A stretch of 64,000 nt of DNA from Planctomycetia bacterium (GCA_005787685.1 SYAC01000004.1:62001-126000); one strand, 5' to 3'. Shown: positions 26,527 through 35,564, counted from the first letter of the stretch. Translations and numbers: made by a program. The notes: a model not told the origin generated them from the sequence alone.

Positions 26527-27581
26527 GCGTTGTGCCCGCAATAACAAATCCAATTTTGGAAGTGGACGGCGTCACCATGCGCTTTGGCGGTTTGGTGGCC
26601 AACGATCGTGTTTCATTTCAAGTCAAGCGTGGCGAGGTGTTCGCGTTGATCGGTCCCAATGGCGCTGGCAAGTCCACGCTGTTCAATGCCATCACGGGCG
26701 TGCATCAAGCCACCGAAGGACGCGTGCGATTTGAAGGCAAGGAAATTCGCCGCGATTGGAGTCGCGCTACTTTCGCGCGCATGATCTTGAGTGGATTTAT
26801 GTTGGCGGCATTGTTCACGATTCCAATTCGCGCCACCGTGTTGTGGAAAGATGTCATTGTGGCCAATTACATTTATGAGGAGCCCTTTCCCATTGCGCAA
26901 GCATTGCGCTGCGTTGTACCGAGCTTGCGCAGCATTGGCTTTGAGTCCGTGGCATTGCTGGCGCTGGTTGGTTTCGTGGTGGGGGCAGGCGCATACACCA
27001 CGCTGTGGTGGCGCGCGCGGCGCACTCCGGATTTGATTGCACGCGCTGGCATGGGGCGGACATTTCAAAACATTCGCTTGTTTGGCGAGTTGAGCGTGAT
27101 TGAAAATGTGTTGGTGGGAATGCACGCCAAATTGCATTGCGGATTCTTAGCAAATATGTTGCGTTTGCCGCGTTTTTATAAGGAAAATGCGCTGGCGCAT
27201 GAGAAGGCGCTGCGGTTGCTGGAATTTGTGGGACTGCAAGCGCGCGCTGGCGAGGCCGCTAGAAATTTGCCGTACGGGTTGCAGCGGCGCCTGGAAATTG
27301 CGCGCGCGCTGGCGGGCGAGCCGCGTATTTTGTTGCTGGATGAACCCGCGGCGGGCATGAATCCAACCGAAACGGTCACGCTGATGGAATTAATCCGCAG
27401 CATCCGCGACTCCGGCGTGACCGTGTTGTTGATCGAGCACCACATGCGAGTGGTCATGGGTGTCAGTAACCGTATTTGCGTGTTGAACTTTGGAAAGCAA
27501 ATCGCGCAGGGAAGTCCCGAACAAATCCGCAATGATCCAGCTTGCATTGAGGCCTATTTGGGCAAGGAAGAAATCGGTTGA
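26523..27581 (+). CDS. livG: Branched-chain amino-acid ABC transporter ATPase LivG with a membrane-like insertion
   Basis: 352 residues; LivG proteins are usually about 255. Walker A GPNGAGKS is at 44-51, the Q-loop Gln is Q182 (GRTFQNIRLF), the signature region is NLPYGLQRRLEIARALA (249-265), Walker B ILLLDEP is 269-275 and the H-loop His is at 306-307. Between the first beta subdomain (EGKEI, 71-75) and the Q-loop there is an extra stretch of about 95 residues with two strongly hydrophobic segments (about 85-104 and 142-163) joined by a loop of roughly 38 residues. All catalytic motifs are intact and the frame is open. Start is the ATGA overlap with livM; the frame is also open upstream inside livM but that part is in the wrong frame for coding. 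Confidence 0.9.
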   Translation: MSVVPAITNPILEVDGVTMRFGGLVANDRVSFQVKRGEVFALIGPNGAGKSTLFNAITGVHQATEGRVRFEGKEIRRDWSRATFARMILSGFMLAALFTIPIRATVLWKDVIVANYIYEEPFPIAQALRCVVPSLRSIGFESVALLALVGFVVGAGAYTTLWWRARRTPDLIARAGMGRTFQNIRLFGELSVIENVLVGMHAKLHCGFLANMLRLPRFYKENALAHEKALRLLEFVGLQARAGEAARNLPYGLQRRLEIARALAGEPRILLLDEPAAGMNPTETVTLMELIRSIRDSGVTVLLIEHHMRVVMGVSNRICVLNFGKQIAQGSPEQIRNDPACIEAYLGKEEIG

Positions 27582-28306
27582 GCAATAATTCCCAGCCAAT
27601 TCTTCTAAGTGTGAATGGCGTATGCGCTGGCTATGGACCATCCGATGTGCTTCATCAGGTTTCCCTTGAAGTGCGTCAGCGCGAAATTGTCACGCTGATT
27701 GGCGCCAATGGTGCAGGTAAAAGCACCACATTAATGACCATATCGCGCATCCAGCCCTTGCGCGCGGGCGTGATTGCATTCGCGGGGCACGACTTGGCGA
27801 ACACGCCGCCCGATCAAGTTGTGGCGCTTGGTCTGGCGCAGGTGCCGGAAGGTCGGCGAATTTTTCCTCGGTTGAGCGTGCGCGAAAATCTGGAGATGGG
27901 TGGATTCCTGCGCCGCGATACGGCGGCCATGGCCCGCGACTTGGAGCGCGTGTACGCGCTATTTCCAATTTTAAAAGATCGCGATCGCCAGCACGGCGGA
28001 ACATTGTCCGGTGGTGAGCAACAAATGCTGGCCATTGGACGCGCGCTCATGAGTGAGCCGCGTATGTTGATGATGGATGAGCCAAGCATGGGCATTGCGC
28101 CCATTTTGGTATTGCGGATTTTCCAAGCCATTCAACAATTGCGCGACGAGGGCATGACGATTTTATTGGTGGAGCAAAATGCGCGTGCGGCGTTGCGCTT
28201 TGCCGATCGTGGCTATGTCATGGAGACCGGGGCGATCACCTTGTCTGGCTTGGGCCGCGAGTTGCTGGATGATCGCCGCGTGCAAGAGGCCTATTTAGGC
28301 GACTAG
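27578..28306 (+). CDS. livF: Branched-chain amino-acid ABC transporter ATPase LivF
   Basis: 242 residues, normal family length. Walker A GANGAGKS, LivF pattern ALGLAQVPEGRRIFPRLSVRENLEMG, signature LSGGEQQMLAIGRAL, Walker B MLMMDEPSMG and H-loop LVEQNARAAL. The start is a TTG that overlaps the livG stop by four bases (TTGA), the same coupling style as the rest of the operon. Pairs with LivG to power LivHM. In contrast to LivG it has no insertion. Confidence 0.94.
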   Translation: MSNNSQPILLSVNGVCAGYGPSDVLHQVSLEVRQREIVTLIGANGAGKSTTLMTISRIQPLRAGVIAFAGHDLANTPPDQVVALGLAQVPEGRRIFPRLSVRENLEMGGFLRRDTAAMARDLERVYALFPILKDRDRQHGGTLSGGEQQMLAIGRALMSEPRMLMMDEPSMGIAPILVLRIFQAIQQLRDEGMTILLVEQNARAALRFADRGYVMETGAITLSGLGRELLDDRRVQEAYLGD

Positions 28307-28414
28307 CGGGCGCGCGTGAAAGCCGTCGCATAATGCATGAAATATGGGGTTGCAACGCTATTTTGTTCGAAGACGCAGGGTAGTTACCATCTGTGTTGGA
28401 GAATTTGCTAACCG

Positions 28415-29389
28415 ATGCGCGAGTACAAACTTAGAAACGATTTGGAGCGCGCCGTCATAGATGGCTTTGCGCTTCCGCTTGGAATTGCGCCCATTAATTT
28501 GCCGAGTCCAACCCAGGGCTACACGCTTGAGTTCCACGAGGGCGAGGAAGGCGACCCAGACACATTCTCATTTCACATTGTCACCAGCCACGATCGCATG
28601 CTTGGTCTGGTGCGCGAGGCGCTAGGGTTGCTGCCCGAGCACGTTACGCCAATTATGGAAGTTGGAAGTCGCGACGCGTACCGCAGCGTGGATGTGTTCA
28701 TGGGCCGCGAGCCGATTTCGTTTGAGTCTTTCCTGGAAATTTGGGAGGGCTTTGAGCCTGTCATCATGGAGGACGCCAGTATCGGGGTTGGCGCCAACGC
28801 CGAGGAGCCGTTTGTTGAAGTGTTCCTGGATTCGTGGAAGGGATTGTTGATCCATGTTGCAGCCGACAACAAGGAGACGGTGGAGCGTATGTTGCGCCGC
28901 CATTCGCTACGCGAAGTGGAGGAGACTTGGCCAGATTCGCTGGATGAGGTGTTGTCGCCGCCCTCGCATGTACGCGATGTGCTTGCGATTGAGGATGATC
29001 AAAGCCCAGATTTAGACGAAGTGCTATTGCAAGTGCGTGAATGTTGGGGGCTTGAGCTAGATGTGGACCCCGACACCAATGTGGACGAGACTGGCCGAGA
29101 GTTGGGCAGCACGCTGTGGCATTCCATAGCGGTATGTCTGGATCTGAATACCGATGATTCAAGTGATCATCCCTCTGGCGGCTACATCACATTTTGGATG
29201 ACGGCCAAAAATACGGCGGAAGTGGAGCGCTTGGCGCGCGAGCGTTTGCAAACCGAAAATCGCTGGCTTCTGCAGAGTTTTTACACGCTTGATCGCGTGG
29301 CCTTTGATGAGCGACCGGAGTCCTTGGACCATCTGCCCATGAAGGGCAGAAAATCCGAGGTGCATTTGGTTGAAGAAGATCCCTGGTGA
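28415..29389 (+). CDS. Acidic protein of unknown function
   Basis: 324 residues, strongly acidic, no signal peptide or membrane helix. Several stretches look like diverged copies of one alpha/beta unit: TFSFHIVTSHDRMLGLVREALG, GLLIHVAADNKETVERMLRRH and YITFWMTAKNTAEVERLARERL each pair a strand with a helix. No family is recognised. It stands alone between livF and the oppositely oriented nadD. ATG at 28415 follows a 108-bp gap. Its stop codon lies inside a 12-bp triple repeat. Confidence 0.75.
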   Translation: MREYKLRNDLERAVIDGFALPLGIAPINLPSPTQGYTLEFHEGEEGDPDTFSFHIVTSHDRMLGLVREALGLLPEHVTPIMEVGSRDAYRSVDVFMGREPISFESFLEIWEGFEPVIMEDASIGVGANAEEPFVEVFLDSWKGLLIHVAADNKETVERMLRRHSLREVEETWPDSLDEVLSPPSHVRDVLAIEDDQSPDLDEVLLQVRECWGLELDVDPDTNVDETGRELGSTLWHSIAVCLDLNTDDSSDHPSGGYITFWMTAKNTAEVERLARERLQTENRWLLQSFYTLDRVAFDERPESLDHLPMKGRKSEVHLVEEDPW

Positions 29390-29420
29390 TATGGCCGGTG
29401 ATATGGCCGGTGATATGGCC
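29385..29420. repeat. 12-bp tandem repeat, three copies, across a stop codon
   Basis: Three exact copies of GGTGATATGGCC in a row, then a decayed fourth (TGGGATATG). The first copy holds the TGA stop of the upstream gene. Confidence 0.9.
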
Positions 29421-29440
29421 TGGGATATGCGCGCCTTTAC

Positions 29441-30061
29441 TCACACATACAATTTGTGTTGACTGATATACGCCAGCACCCGCGGATCAATCAGCGCATG
29501 ATCACTCGCGGCGCCCGCCACAATGTTGGCGCGTAGTTGCGTGCTGGATTCCGCCTCGGCCCGCACTTGAAGAATCCACGGGCGCCACATGTTAGCGGTG
29601 GCGCTGTCGTGGCGCGCGGCAATGTGTTGTAAAAGTTCCGCCGCGTTCAACGGAGCGCGCGGTACCACCACTGGCGTGGCAAGCGCAAGAATGCCTTGTG
29701 GATCTTTCCATGAATAAAAGTTCAGCGCTTGATCGCCGCCAAGCAGCAGAAATAGGTGTGCGCTTGGAAATTGCGCGCGCAAATTATGCAGTGTGTCAAC
29801 GGTGTAACTGGATCCACCGCGCGCAATCTCTTGCGTATCAATAACCGCCCGTGGCTCATTGTGAAAGGCGATGCGCAACATGGCCTCGCGGTGGTGGGCA
29901 GCGGTGGGCGGCTGATCTTGGCGTTGTGGATTTGTATGTGCGGGAATAACGCGAATCTCATCGGCCCCAATAGCCGCCGCGGCTTGTTGAGCCAATAAAA
30001 AGTGGCGCCGATGGGGGGGGTTAAATGAACCGCCAAACACAAGCACTTTGCGCGTGCTCAT
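29441..30061 (-). CDS. nadD: Nicotinate-nucleotide adenylyltransferase
   Basis: 206 residues. The nucleotidyltransferase signature GGSFNPPHRRH is at the N-terminus and the C-terminal SSTQLR matches the conserved ISSTxIR. LLLGGDQALNFYSW corresponds to the conserved G-x-D in the active site. It turns NaMN and ATP into NaAD in NAD synthesis. The start overlaps the stop of the upstream nucleosidase gene by four bases (30058-30061). A run of eight C encodes part of the signature, and the frame is intact there. Confidence 0.93.
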   Translation of the reverse strand: MSTRKVLVFGGSFNPPHRRHFLLAQQAAAAIGADEIRVIPAHTNPQRQDQPPTAAHHREAMLRIAFHNEPRAVIDTQEIARGGSSYTVDTLHNLRAQFPSAHLFLLLGGDQALNFYSWKDPQGILALATPVVVPRAPLNAAELLQHIAARHDSATANMWRPWILQVRAEAESSTQLRANIVAGAASDHALIDPRVLAYISQHKLYV

Positions 30062-30771
30062 GAAGGCAACTCCGTCAATGCGCGTTCGACAATGTCGCAG
30101 GCATTGTTCATGGCCAAAGTTGACATTCGCCCTAGATGTCGCAGCGATGGAATTTCCCAGGGATGTGTGGCCACATGCAGCGCAATGGCCATGGGGCGCG
30201 GTGCCCCCGCGGCGTTGACAAAGTTGAACACGCCAGGTGGAAGTTGCGTGTCAATATCGTCGCTCACGCCTCGAATAATCAGCCATCGCCAACCGGCTTG
30301 CGCGCAGACGCGCGCGAAGTACGCCGACTCCATATCCACCATGTCGCAAGAAAATTGTCGGGCGGTTTGCGCTTTGATCTGGGTATCGGCCAATAAAACA
30401 TCGGCGCAAAAAAGCGGCAGCGCCAAGGCTTTCGTATGCGTGTCAACGCAAGCCAAATCCTGTGACGCAGGCGGGGGCGCGTTCACCCCTATTGGCATCC
30501 ATGGCGCGGGTATCACAACGCCATTGGGCGCGGTCACATGCGAAGCGACATAGGCCTGACCCAATTGCGCGCGCGCGCTTAATCCACCTGCAAGACCGCA
30601 TAAAATGACATTTGTGCCAGCGCCAAATTCCTTGGCCAATGCGCCCAACTCTTTCGCGCAATATTTACCAACGCCAATGGTGCGGATGACGCAGCGGTTG
30701 CCCAAGCGCTTGATGGCAATGTTGCTTTCAAATTGCATGGCGCACAACATCAATGGGGTGGGCATGTCCAT
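30058..30771 (-). CDS. Nucleosidase/phosphorylase of the MTA/SAH nucleosidase type
   Basis: 237 residues from the ATG at 30771 (MDMPTPLMLCAMQFE); an in-frame ATG at 30822 would add 17 residues that look unlike the family. The PNP_UDP_1 fold is indicated by LCGLAGGLS (phosphate or water loop), DMESAYFARVCAQAG (ribose-binding Glu region) and IIRGVSDDID with the catalytic Asp. MTA/SAH nucleosidases, futalosine hydrolase and the hopanoid-linked HpnG all fit this outline. Translationally coupled to nadD, which might hint at nucleotide salvage. Substrate not assigned. Confidence 0.82.
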   Translation of the reverse strand: MDMPTPLMLCAMQFESNIAIKRLGNRCVIRTIGVGKYCAKELGALAKEFGAGTNVILCGLAGGLSARAQLGQAYVASHVTAPNGVVIPAPWMPIGVNAPPPASQDLACVDTHTKALALPLFCADVLLADTQIKAQTARQFSCDMVDMESAYFARVCAQAGWRWLIIRGVSDDIDTQLPPGVFNFVNAAGAPRPMAIALHVATHPWEIPSLRHLGRMSTLAMNNACDIVERALTELPS

Positions 30772-31001
30772 TACGGTATCCGATCTCGTGCGCGCCGCGT
30801 GCGCGGTCCCTATTGGGCGCATGCATTATGAAGGCATGAAATGAATCCACTCAATGGGAGAAGGAAATCGCGCCGGTTTGGAATGTTGGACGCACGCCCC
30901 ATTTCATGGCATTACCAAGCGATTTGTGGCGGTGAACTTGCTCGCTATACTCTTTGCGCTACTGCATTGATCCGTGAATTTGTTTGTATTGGCGCTTGTT
31001 T

Positions 31002-31076
31002 GGCCCCATCGTCTAGCCCGGTTTAGGACATATCCCTCTCACGGATGGAACAGGGGTTCGAATCCCCTTGGGGTCA
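31002..31076 (+). tRNA. tRNA-Glu (CTC anticodon)
   Basis: 75 nt. Acceptor GGCCCCA/TGGGGTC with one G-U pair, anticodon loop CTCTCAC (anticodon CTC), T-loop GTTCGAATC, discriminator A. CCA is not encoded. Confidence 0.95.
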
Positions 31077-31145
31077 CTTTCACTTGATGGCTCGCAAGAG
31101 TCGTTCGACGATTTCTTCTGTTTGCTCTATATTTAGGCGCTCGCC

Positions 31146-31220
31146 GGCCCCATCGTCTAGCCTGGCTTAGGACACCACCCTTTCAAGGTGGCTACAGGGG
31201 TTCAAATCCCCTTGGGGTCA
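31146..31220 (+). tRNA. tRNA-Glu (TTC anticodon)
   Basis: 75 nt. Same acceptor as the neighbouring tRNA-Glu, anticodon stem CCACC/GGTGG with loop CTTTCAA (anticodon TTC), T-loop GTTCAAATC, discriminator A. A TATATT box near 31125 suggests it may have its own promoter. Confidence 0.95.
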
Positions 31221-31279
31221 CTTCTTCACTTGCGGATTGAGTGTTTATAATTCCATAACACCGGCAAACTGTTGCGTGC

Positions 31280-33097
31280 ATGACAATCAACGCAATTCAA
31301 ATGGCAGAAAAAATAAAACCATTTCGCATTCGCCCACCGCGGGCAATCATTACAAACTTCTTTTGGCCAATCATCCGCATCATCACGGGAATCCACCGCG
31401 TAGAAAATGTGGTGGAGAAGTCCCACCAAATTCTTGGCGCGGGAACATTGATTGACGCGTTGAATCGCGCCACTGGCATGCGCACGATTTGCTCGGCAGA
31501 GGATCGCGAACGCATACCAAAAACTGGGGCGCTGTTGGTGGTGGCGAATCACCCAATGGGCGCGCCAGATACGCAGGTCATTACGACGCTGATGGATTCG
31601 GTTCGAAGCGATGTGAAATTTATAGCCAATGAACTGTTGTGCCAAATTCCCGTGGTCGCCGAGCGCTCGCTTGGTGTAAAAATTATTGGTAAGTCATATT
31701 TGAACTCCAACATGAGCCCCTTGCGCGAGGCATTGCGTTGGCTTGCCAATGGGGGATGCCTGTGCGTGTTTCCATCAGGTGAAGTGAGCCACTCCACATG
31801 GGGTCGTTGGCGCGCAGTCGACGCACTTTGGAAAACGCATACCGCCAAGTTGGCGCGCATCACGCAGTCCGCCGTATTGCCGGTGTTTATCGAGGGGCGA
31901 AATCCATGGTGGTTTCAGTTGGCGGGGTTGATCCATCCAATGCTGCGCACTGTGTTGTTGGCGCACTGCTATCCATTGCAGTTTGGGAAAAAAATCGCGG
32001 TGGCGGTGGGCACCCCAATCGAAGCCAGTGAAGTTGCGAACTATCAAGGCGATGACGAATTGATTGGATATTTTCGTCTGCGAACCTATCTCTTGCGCGC
32101 GCGGTTGGATGAAAAATCCACAAATACCGCAGCGATTGCCTACTCAACGCCGTTGCTGGAACGGCCCCAGTACGCGCCGGAGGAATTGGCCGCGGAAATT
32201 TCTGGCTTGCCGCAATCGGATTTGTTGCTCAAGCAAGGCGATTGCGAAGTGTGGTGCACGCAAAGTGAAAAAATTCCGCTGAACATGCTTGAAATTGGGC
32301 GCTTGCGCGAGGAGGCCTTCCGCGCCGTAGGCGAAGGTTCAGGCAAAGCCATTGATATTGATCGCTTTGACCGCTACTACCGGCAATTGCTGGTGTGGAA
32401 CACGCGCACGCAAGAAGTCATGGGCGGCTATCGAATGGGGTTGACCGATGAAATTCTCGCCGCGCACGGAATTGATGGCATGTACACCAGCACACTGTTT
32501 GAGTATTCGCCAAACATGTTGAAGTCGCTTGGTCCAGCGATTGAGCTGGGAAGAAGTTGGGTGGCGCGCGCGCACCAAAGAAAGCCACTGCCGTTGTTGC
32601 TTCTGTGGCGCGGCATTGCGCGCTTTGTGCTGCTGCGGCCGCAGTACGCAATTTTGCTTGGTCCCGTCAGCATTTCCGACGCCTATCAAAGCATGTCCAA
32701 GCGGCTCATTATGGCGTTTTTAAAAACGCACCACGCCATCGATCGATTTGCCAAGGATGTGAAGCCTAAAAAGCCGCCAACGATGGAGCCGTTTTTGGAT
32801 TGGGACCCCGCGCACACGCACGCGGCAGTCCGCAATGTGAGTGATGTGGATCGACTGATTCAAGAAGTGGAGGCAGAGGGCCGCAAAATGCCGGTGTTGT
32901 TGCGGCAATATTTGAAGTTGGACGCGCGGTTGATCGCCTTCAATGTCGACCCAGAATTTGGCAATGTGGTGGATGGACTGATGTTCATGGATTTGCGCAA
33001 CATTTCCCCGCGAATTCAGGATTATTACTTTGGCCACGAGCAGGCTAATCAATTTCGCGCGTATCACGCACGCGCCAGCGCGCCGATTGCTTCTTGA
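31280..33097 (+). CDS. Bifunctional acyltransferase: PlsC-like domain fused to GNAT-like N-acyltransferase (OlsF type)
   Basis: 605 residues. The N-terminal half is a lysophospholipid-type acyltransferase: NHPMGAPD (H91 and D97) and the FPSGEVS glycerol-phosphate motif (164-170). The C-terminal half (about 325-500) resembles the OlsB-type GNAT fold: GRLREEAFRAVGEGSGKAID, then YRQLLVWNTRTQEVMGGYRMG, MYTSTLFEYSP and ELGRSWV. Such fusions (OlsF) make ornithine lipids: the GNAT part adds a fatty acid to the amino group, the PlsC part to the hydroxyl. Related fusions may make other aminolipids. A final 100 residues (LDARLIAFNVDPEFGNVVDGL) look like part of the same acyltransferase family. ATG at 31280; an ATG 21 bases later is possible. 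Confidence 0.82.
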   Translation: MTINAIQMAEKIKPFRIRPPRAIITNFFWPIIRIITGIHRVENVVEKSHQILGAGTLIDALNRATGMRTICSAEDRERIPKTGALLVVANHPMGAPDTQVITTLMDSVRSDVKFIANELLCQIPVVAERSLGVKIIGKSYLNSNMSPLREALRWLANGGCLCVFPSGEVSHSTWGRWRAVDALWKTHTAKLARITQSAVLPVFIEGRNPWWFQLAGLIHPMLRTVLLAHCYPLQFGKKIAVAVGTPIEASEVANYQGDDELIGYFRLRTYLLRARLDEKSTNTAAIAYSTPLLERPQYAPEELAAEISGLPQSDLLLKQGDCEVWCTQSEKIPLNMLEIGRLREEAFRAVGEGSGKAIDIDRFDRYYRQLLVWNTRTQEVMGGYRMGLTDEILAAHGIDGMYTSTLFEYSPNMLKSLGPAIELGRSWVARAHQRKPLPLLLLWRGIARFVLLRPQYAILLGPVSISDAYQSMSKRLIMAFLKTHHAIDRFAKDVKPKKPPTMEPFLDWDPAHTHAAVRNVSDVDRLIQEVEAEGRKMPVLLRQYLKLDARLIAFNVDPEFGNVVDGLMFMDLRNISPRIQDYYFGHEQANQFRAYHARASAPIAS

Positions 33098-33218
33098 ACC
33101 CGCGCTACAAACTGGTGGCTTGCTTGCCCACTGGTTCAACAACTTCGTGGACCGCGGACTGGCAGCGACTTTGAAATAGCCACTTGCCGAATTGAGCGCA
33201 AGGGGCGAGTATGCGCCA

Positions 33219-34382
33219 ATGCAATCGATCTCCGTGCAAAGCGCGCAGGGCAATTACGACATCCATGTTGGCGACGCGTTATTGCAAAGGGTGGGGGCGA
33301 CGATTGCGCAAAAGATGCCAAAGGCCCGCGTGGCGATGTTGGTGGTCGATCAAGCCGTGGCGCACACATGGGCGCGCGAAGTGGAGGCCTCGCTTGCCGC
33401 GGCGGGCTTACGCGTGGTCACGCATGTTGTGCATGCCAGCGAGGACAATAAATCCACAGCGCAAGTTGAAAATTTATGGCAGTGCATGCTTGCCCAGCGC
33501 GTGCAGCGCGGCGATGTGCTGTGCGCCATGGGCGGCGGAATTGTGGGCGATATGGCTGCTTTTGCGGCAGGCACTTACATGCGCGGCATTGCCACGGTCA
33601 TGATTCCAACCACGCTGCTTGCCATGGTGGACGCCGCAATTGGGGGCAAGAGCGCGGTCAATCTTGCAATGCCTAGCCCTGCACTTGATACAAGTTTCCA
33701 AAGTGGCGGCGGGCAAGGCTTGCCGCAAATCTCGCGTCAATACTTGGCCAAAAATATGGCGGGAATAATTTGCGCGCCCGCCTGGGTGGTCAGCGATGTT
33801 CGGACGCTCTCCACGCTCTCCACGCGTGAGTTTCGCTGCGGTCTTGCCGAGTGTTTCAAGCATGCGCTGCTTGCGGATGAACCCATGTTGGGGTGGTTGC
33901 AAACCCATAGCCAAGGATTGCGCGCCATGGATCCAGCGCGACTAATAGAACTTGTCCATCGATCAGCATGCGTAAAGGCCGCGATTGTTTCGCGTGACGA
34001 GCGGGAGCAGGGCGAGCGCGCGCACTTGAACTTGGGGCACACCTTCGCCCACGCCATTGAATCCATGTTGCATGAACAGGTTCATCACGGCGAGGCGGTT
34101 TCCATGGGGTTGGTTGCCATGGCGGCGGCCAGTCAGGCGGCGGGTTGGTGGCCAGAGGCCAATTTTTTCCACATTTCCAAGCGGCTGGCTGACTTGGAAT
34201 TGCCCATCAAGTTGCCATGCGCGGTGGATCGTGTTCAGCTTCAAAATGCCATGAAACGAGATAAAAAAGGGCAATCTGGAGCCGTTCGCTTGGTGCTTCT
34301 CAAGGGAGTTGGCTGTCCTGGGGTGCTGGATGCGGCAAGTGAGCAGGTGATCAACGCCGGCCTTGACGCGATTGGCGCATAA
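33219..34382 (+). CDS. aroB: 3-dehydroquinate synthase
   Basis: 387 residues. Start ATG 33219 (MQSISVQS); the frame is open upstream from a TTG. NAD and metal motifs: MGGGIVGDMAAFAAGTYMRGI, PTTLLAMVDAAIGGKSAVNL, LAECFKHALLAD, and metal-binding NLGHTFAHAIES and HHGEAVSMGLV. It turns DAHP into dehydroquinate in the shikimate pathway. After VNLAM there is an extra stretch of about 20 residues (from PSPALDTSF to QISRQYLA) before the segment KNMAGIICAP that replaces the usual GKNLIGAFHQP, so the active-site lid differs from the standard enzyme. Alone in the window among shikimate genes. Confidence 0.93.
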   Translation: MQSISVQSAQGNYDIHVGDALLQRVGATIAQKMPKARVAMLVVDQAVAHTWAREVEASLAAAGLRVVTHVVHASEDNKSTAQVENLWQCMLAQRVQRGDVLCAMGGGIVGDMAAFAAGTYMRGIATVMIPTTLLAMVDAAIGGKSAVNLAMPSPALDTSFQSGGGQGLPQISRQYLAKNMAGIICAPAWVVSDVRTLSTLSTREFRCGLAECFKHALLADEPMLGWLQTHSQGLRAMDPARLIELVHRSACVKAAIVSRDEREQGERAHLNLGHTFAHAIESMLHEQVHHGEAVSMGLVAMAAASQAAGWWPEANFFHISKRLADLELPIKLPCAVDRVQLQNAMKRDKKGQSGAVRLVLLKGVGCPGVLDAASEQVINAGLDAIGA

Positions 34383-34565
34383 GCCAAACAGTCCGGTGAT
34401 AGTTGGAATTCCATGCGGCTTTCATCCAAAGAACTCTGAATAACTTTGGAAGAACTTGGCCACAATCAACCGATAAATCAGGGCATGTCGGCGGAGCCGG
34501 AGGCTTCAAAGGCGTGCAACCCTCGGCCTGGGTTTGGCTGACTTTCTTGAAACGACCTCAGCAGG

Positions 34566-35564
34566 ATGCGTAGCGTCGCAATTGTGAATCAAAAAGGTGG
34601 CTGTGGCAAAACCACAACCGCTATCAATTTGGCCGCAACGCTGGCGGCAAAAGATCGCCGCACGCTTCTTGTGGACATGGATCCGCAAGGTCATTGCGGA
34701 ATTGGTCTTGGTGTTCCAGAAGATCGCATTGAACAAGGCTTGGCCGAGGCGCTATTGGCCGATCCGCCTGGCGGCGCGGACCCCGACGCGATGCTGTGGG
34801 AGGTTGCAAAAAATTTACGCTTGGCCCCAAGCACTCTTTCTCTTGCGGGCCTGGAAGCCGCGCGTGGTGGTCTGGCACATTTGTCCGACCGCGACGCGCG
34901 GCTATCAATATTTCTTGATCGTGTGGCGGATCGATTTGATTGGTGCGTGATTGATTGTCCGCCAACCATTGGACTGCTCACCTTCAACGCCTTGCGCGCC
35001 GCGGATGAAGCGATTATCCCCGTGGAAACTGGCTTCTTTTCACTCAAAGGAAGCGAACGCCAAGCTGCCGCCATTGGGGCCATGTCCGCGCGTCTTGAGC
35101 GTGATTTGCCGCTGCGTATTTTGCCAACCCTGCATAGACCCAACGCCAAGTTGGCCACCGATTTGTTGGCGGCCATTGAGCGTCGTCATGGAATGCTCAC
35201 CATGCCGTTGGTGATTCGTGAACATGAATCGTTGCGCGAGGCCGCCGGATTTGGCCAGCCCATTACCGAGTACGCGCCTGGCTCAGAGGCGTGTCGGGAT
35301 TTTATTGCGTTGGTGGATTGGCTTGACGCGAACCCCGTAGCATGCACGCGTAGAAAATTAAATGTGCTGATCGCCGCACGCGCCGAACTTGCCCAAGATG
35401 ACGCCGCGCCCGCCAACACGGCTGCTACCAGTGGTGAACGCATGGCGGATTTGCTGGCGCGCATTCGCCAACAAGCCGGCGCGCCTATTGCGCCACTGTC
35501 ATCAGCCACCGCGGTTCAAAGCGTTTCGGACGGGGAATCTTCCATTCGTGGAGAGCAAAAGTGA
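34566..35564 (+). CDS. parA: ParA/Soj family ATPase
   Basis: 332 residues. Deviant Walker A K10-G-G-C-G-K-T-T, A' motif LLVDMDPQGH and B motif WCVIDCPPTIGLL are clear. It may segregate the chromosome or place protein clusters along the nucleoid. A C-terminal tail of about 70 residues (AQDDAAPANTAATSGERMADLLARI) is longer than in typical Soj. No parB is next to it; instead a GTG-started gene overlaps its stop by four bases. The gene stands 183 bp after aroB. Confidence 0.9.
   Translation: MRSVAIVNQKGGCGKTTTAINLAATLAAKDRRTLLVDMDPQGHCGIGLGVPEDRIEQGLAEALLADPPGGADPDAMLWEVAKNLRLAPSTLSLAGLEAARGGLAHLSDRDARLSIFLDRVADRFDWCVIDCPPTIGLLTFNALRAADEAIIPVETGFFSLKGSERQAAAIGAMSARLERDLPLRILPTLHRPNAKLATDLLAAIERRHGMLTMPLVIREHESLREAAGFGQPITEYAPGSEACRDFIALVDWLDANPVACTRRKLNVLIAARAELAQDDAAPANTAATSGERMADLLARIRQQAGAPIAPLSSATAVQSVSDGESSIRGEQK

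Noticed and set aside
30013-30020. Run of eight G in nadD as a possible frameshift site
   Set aside because: The frame is intact and the run codes for the invariant Pro-Pro of the GGSFNPPH signature.
30841-31026. Small open frame running into tRNA-Glu
   Set aside because: It overlaps a clear tRNA gene and has no family likeness.
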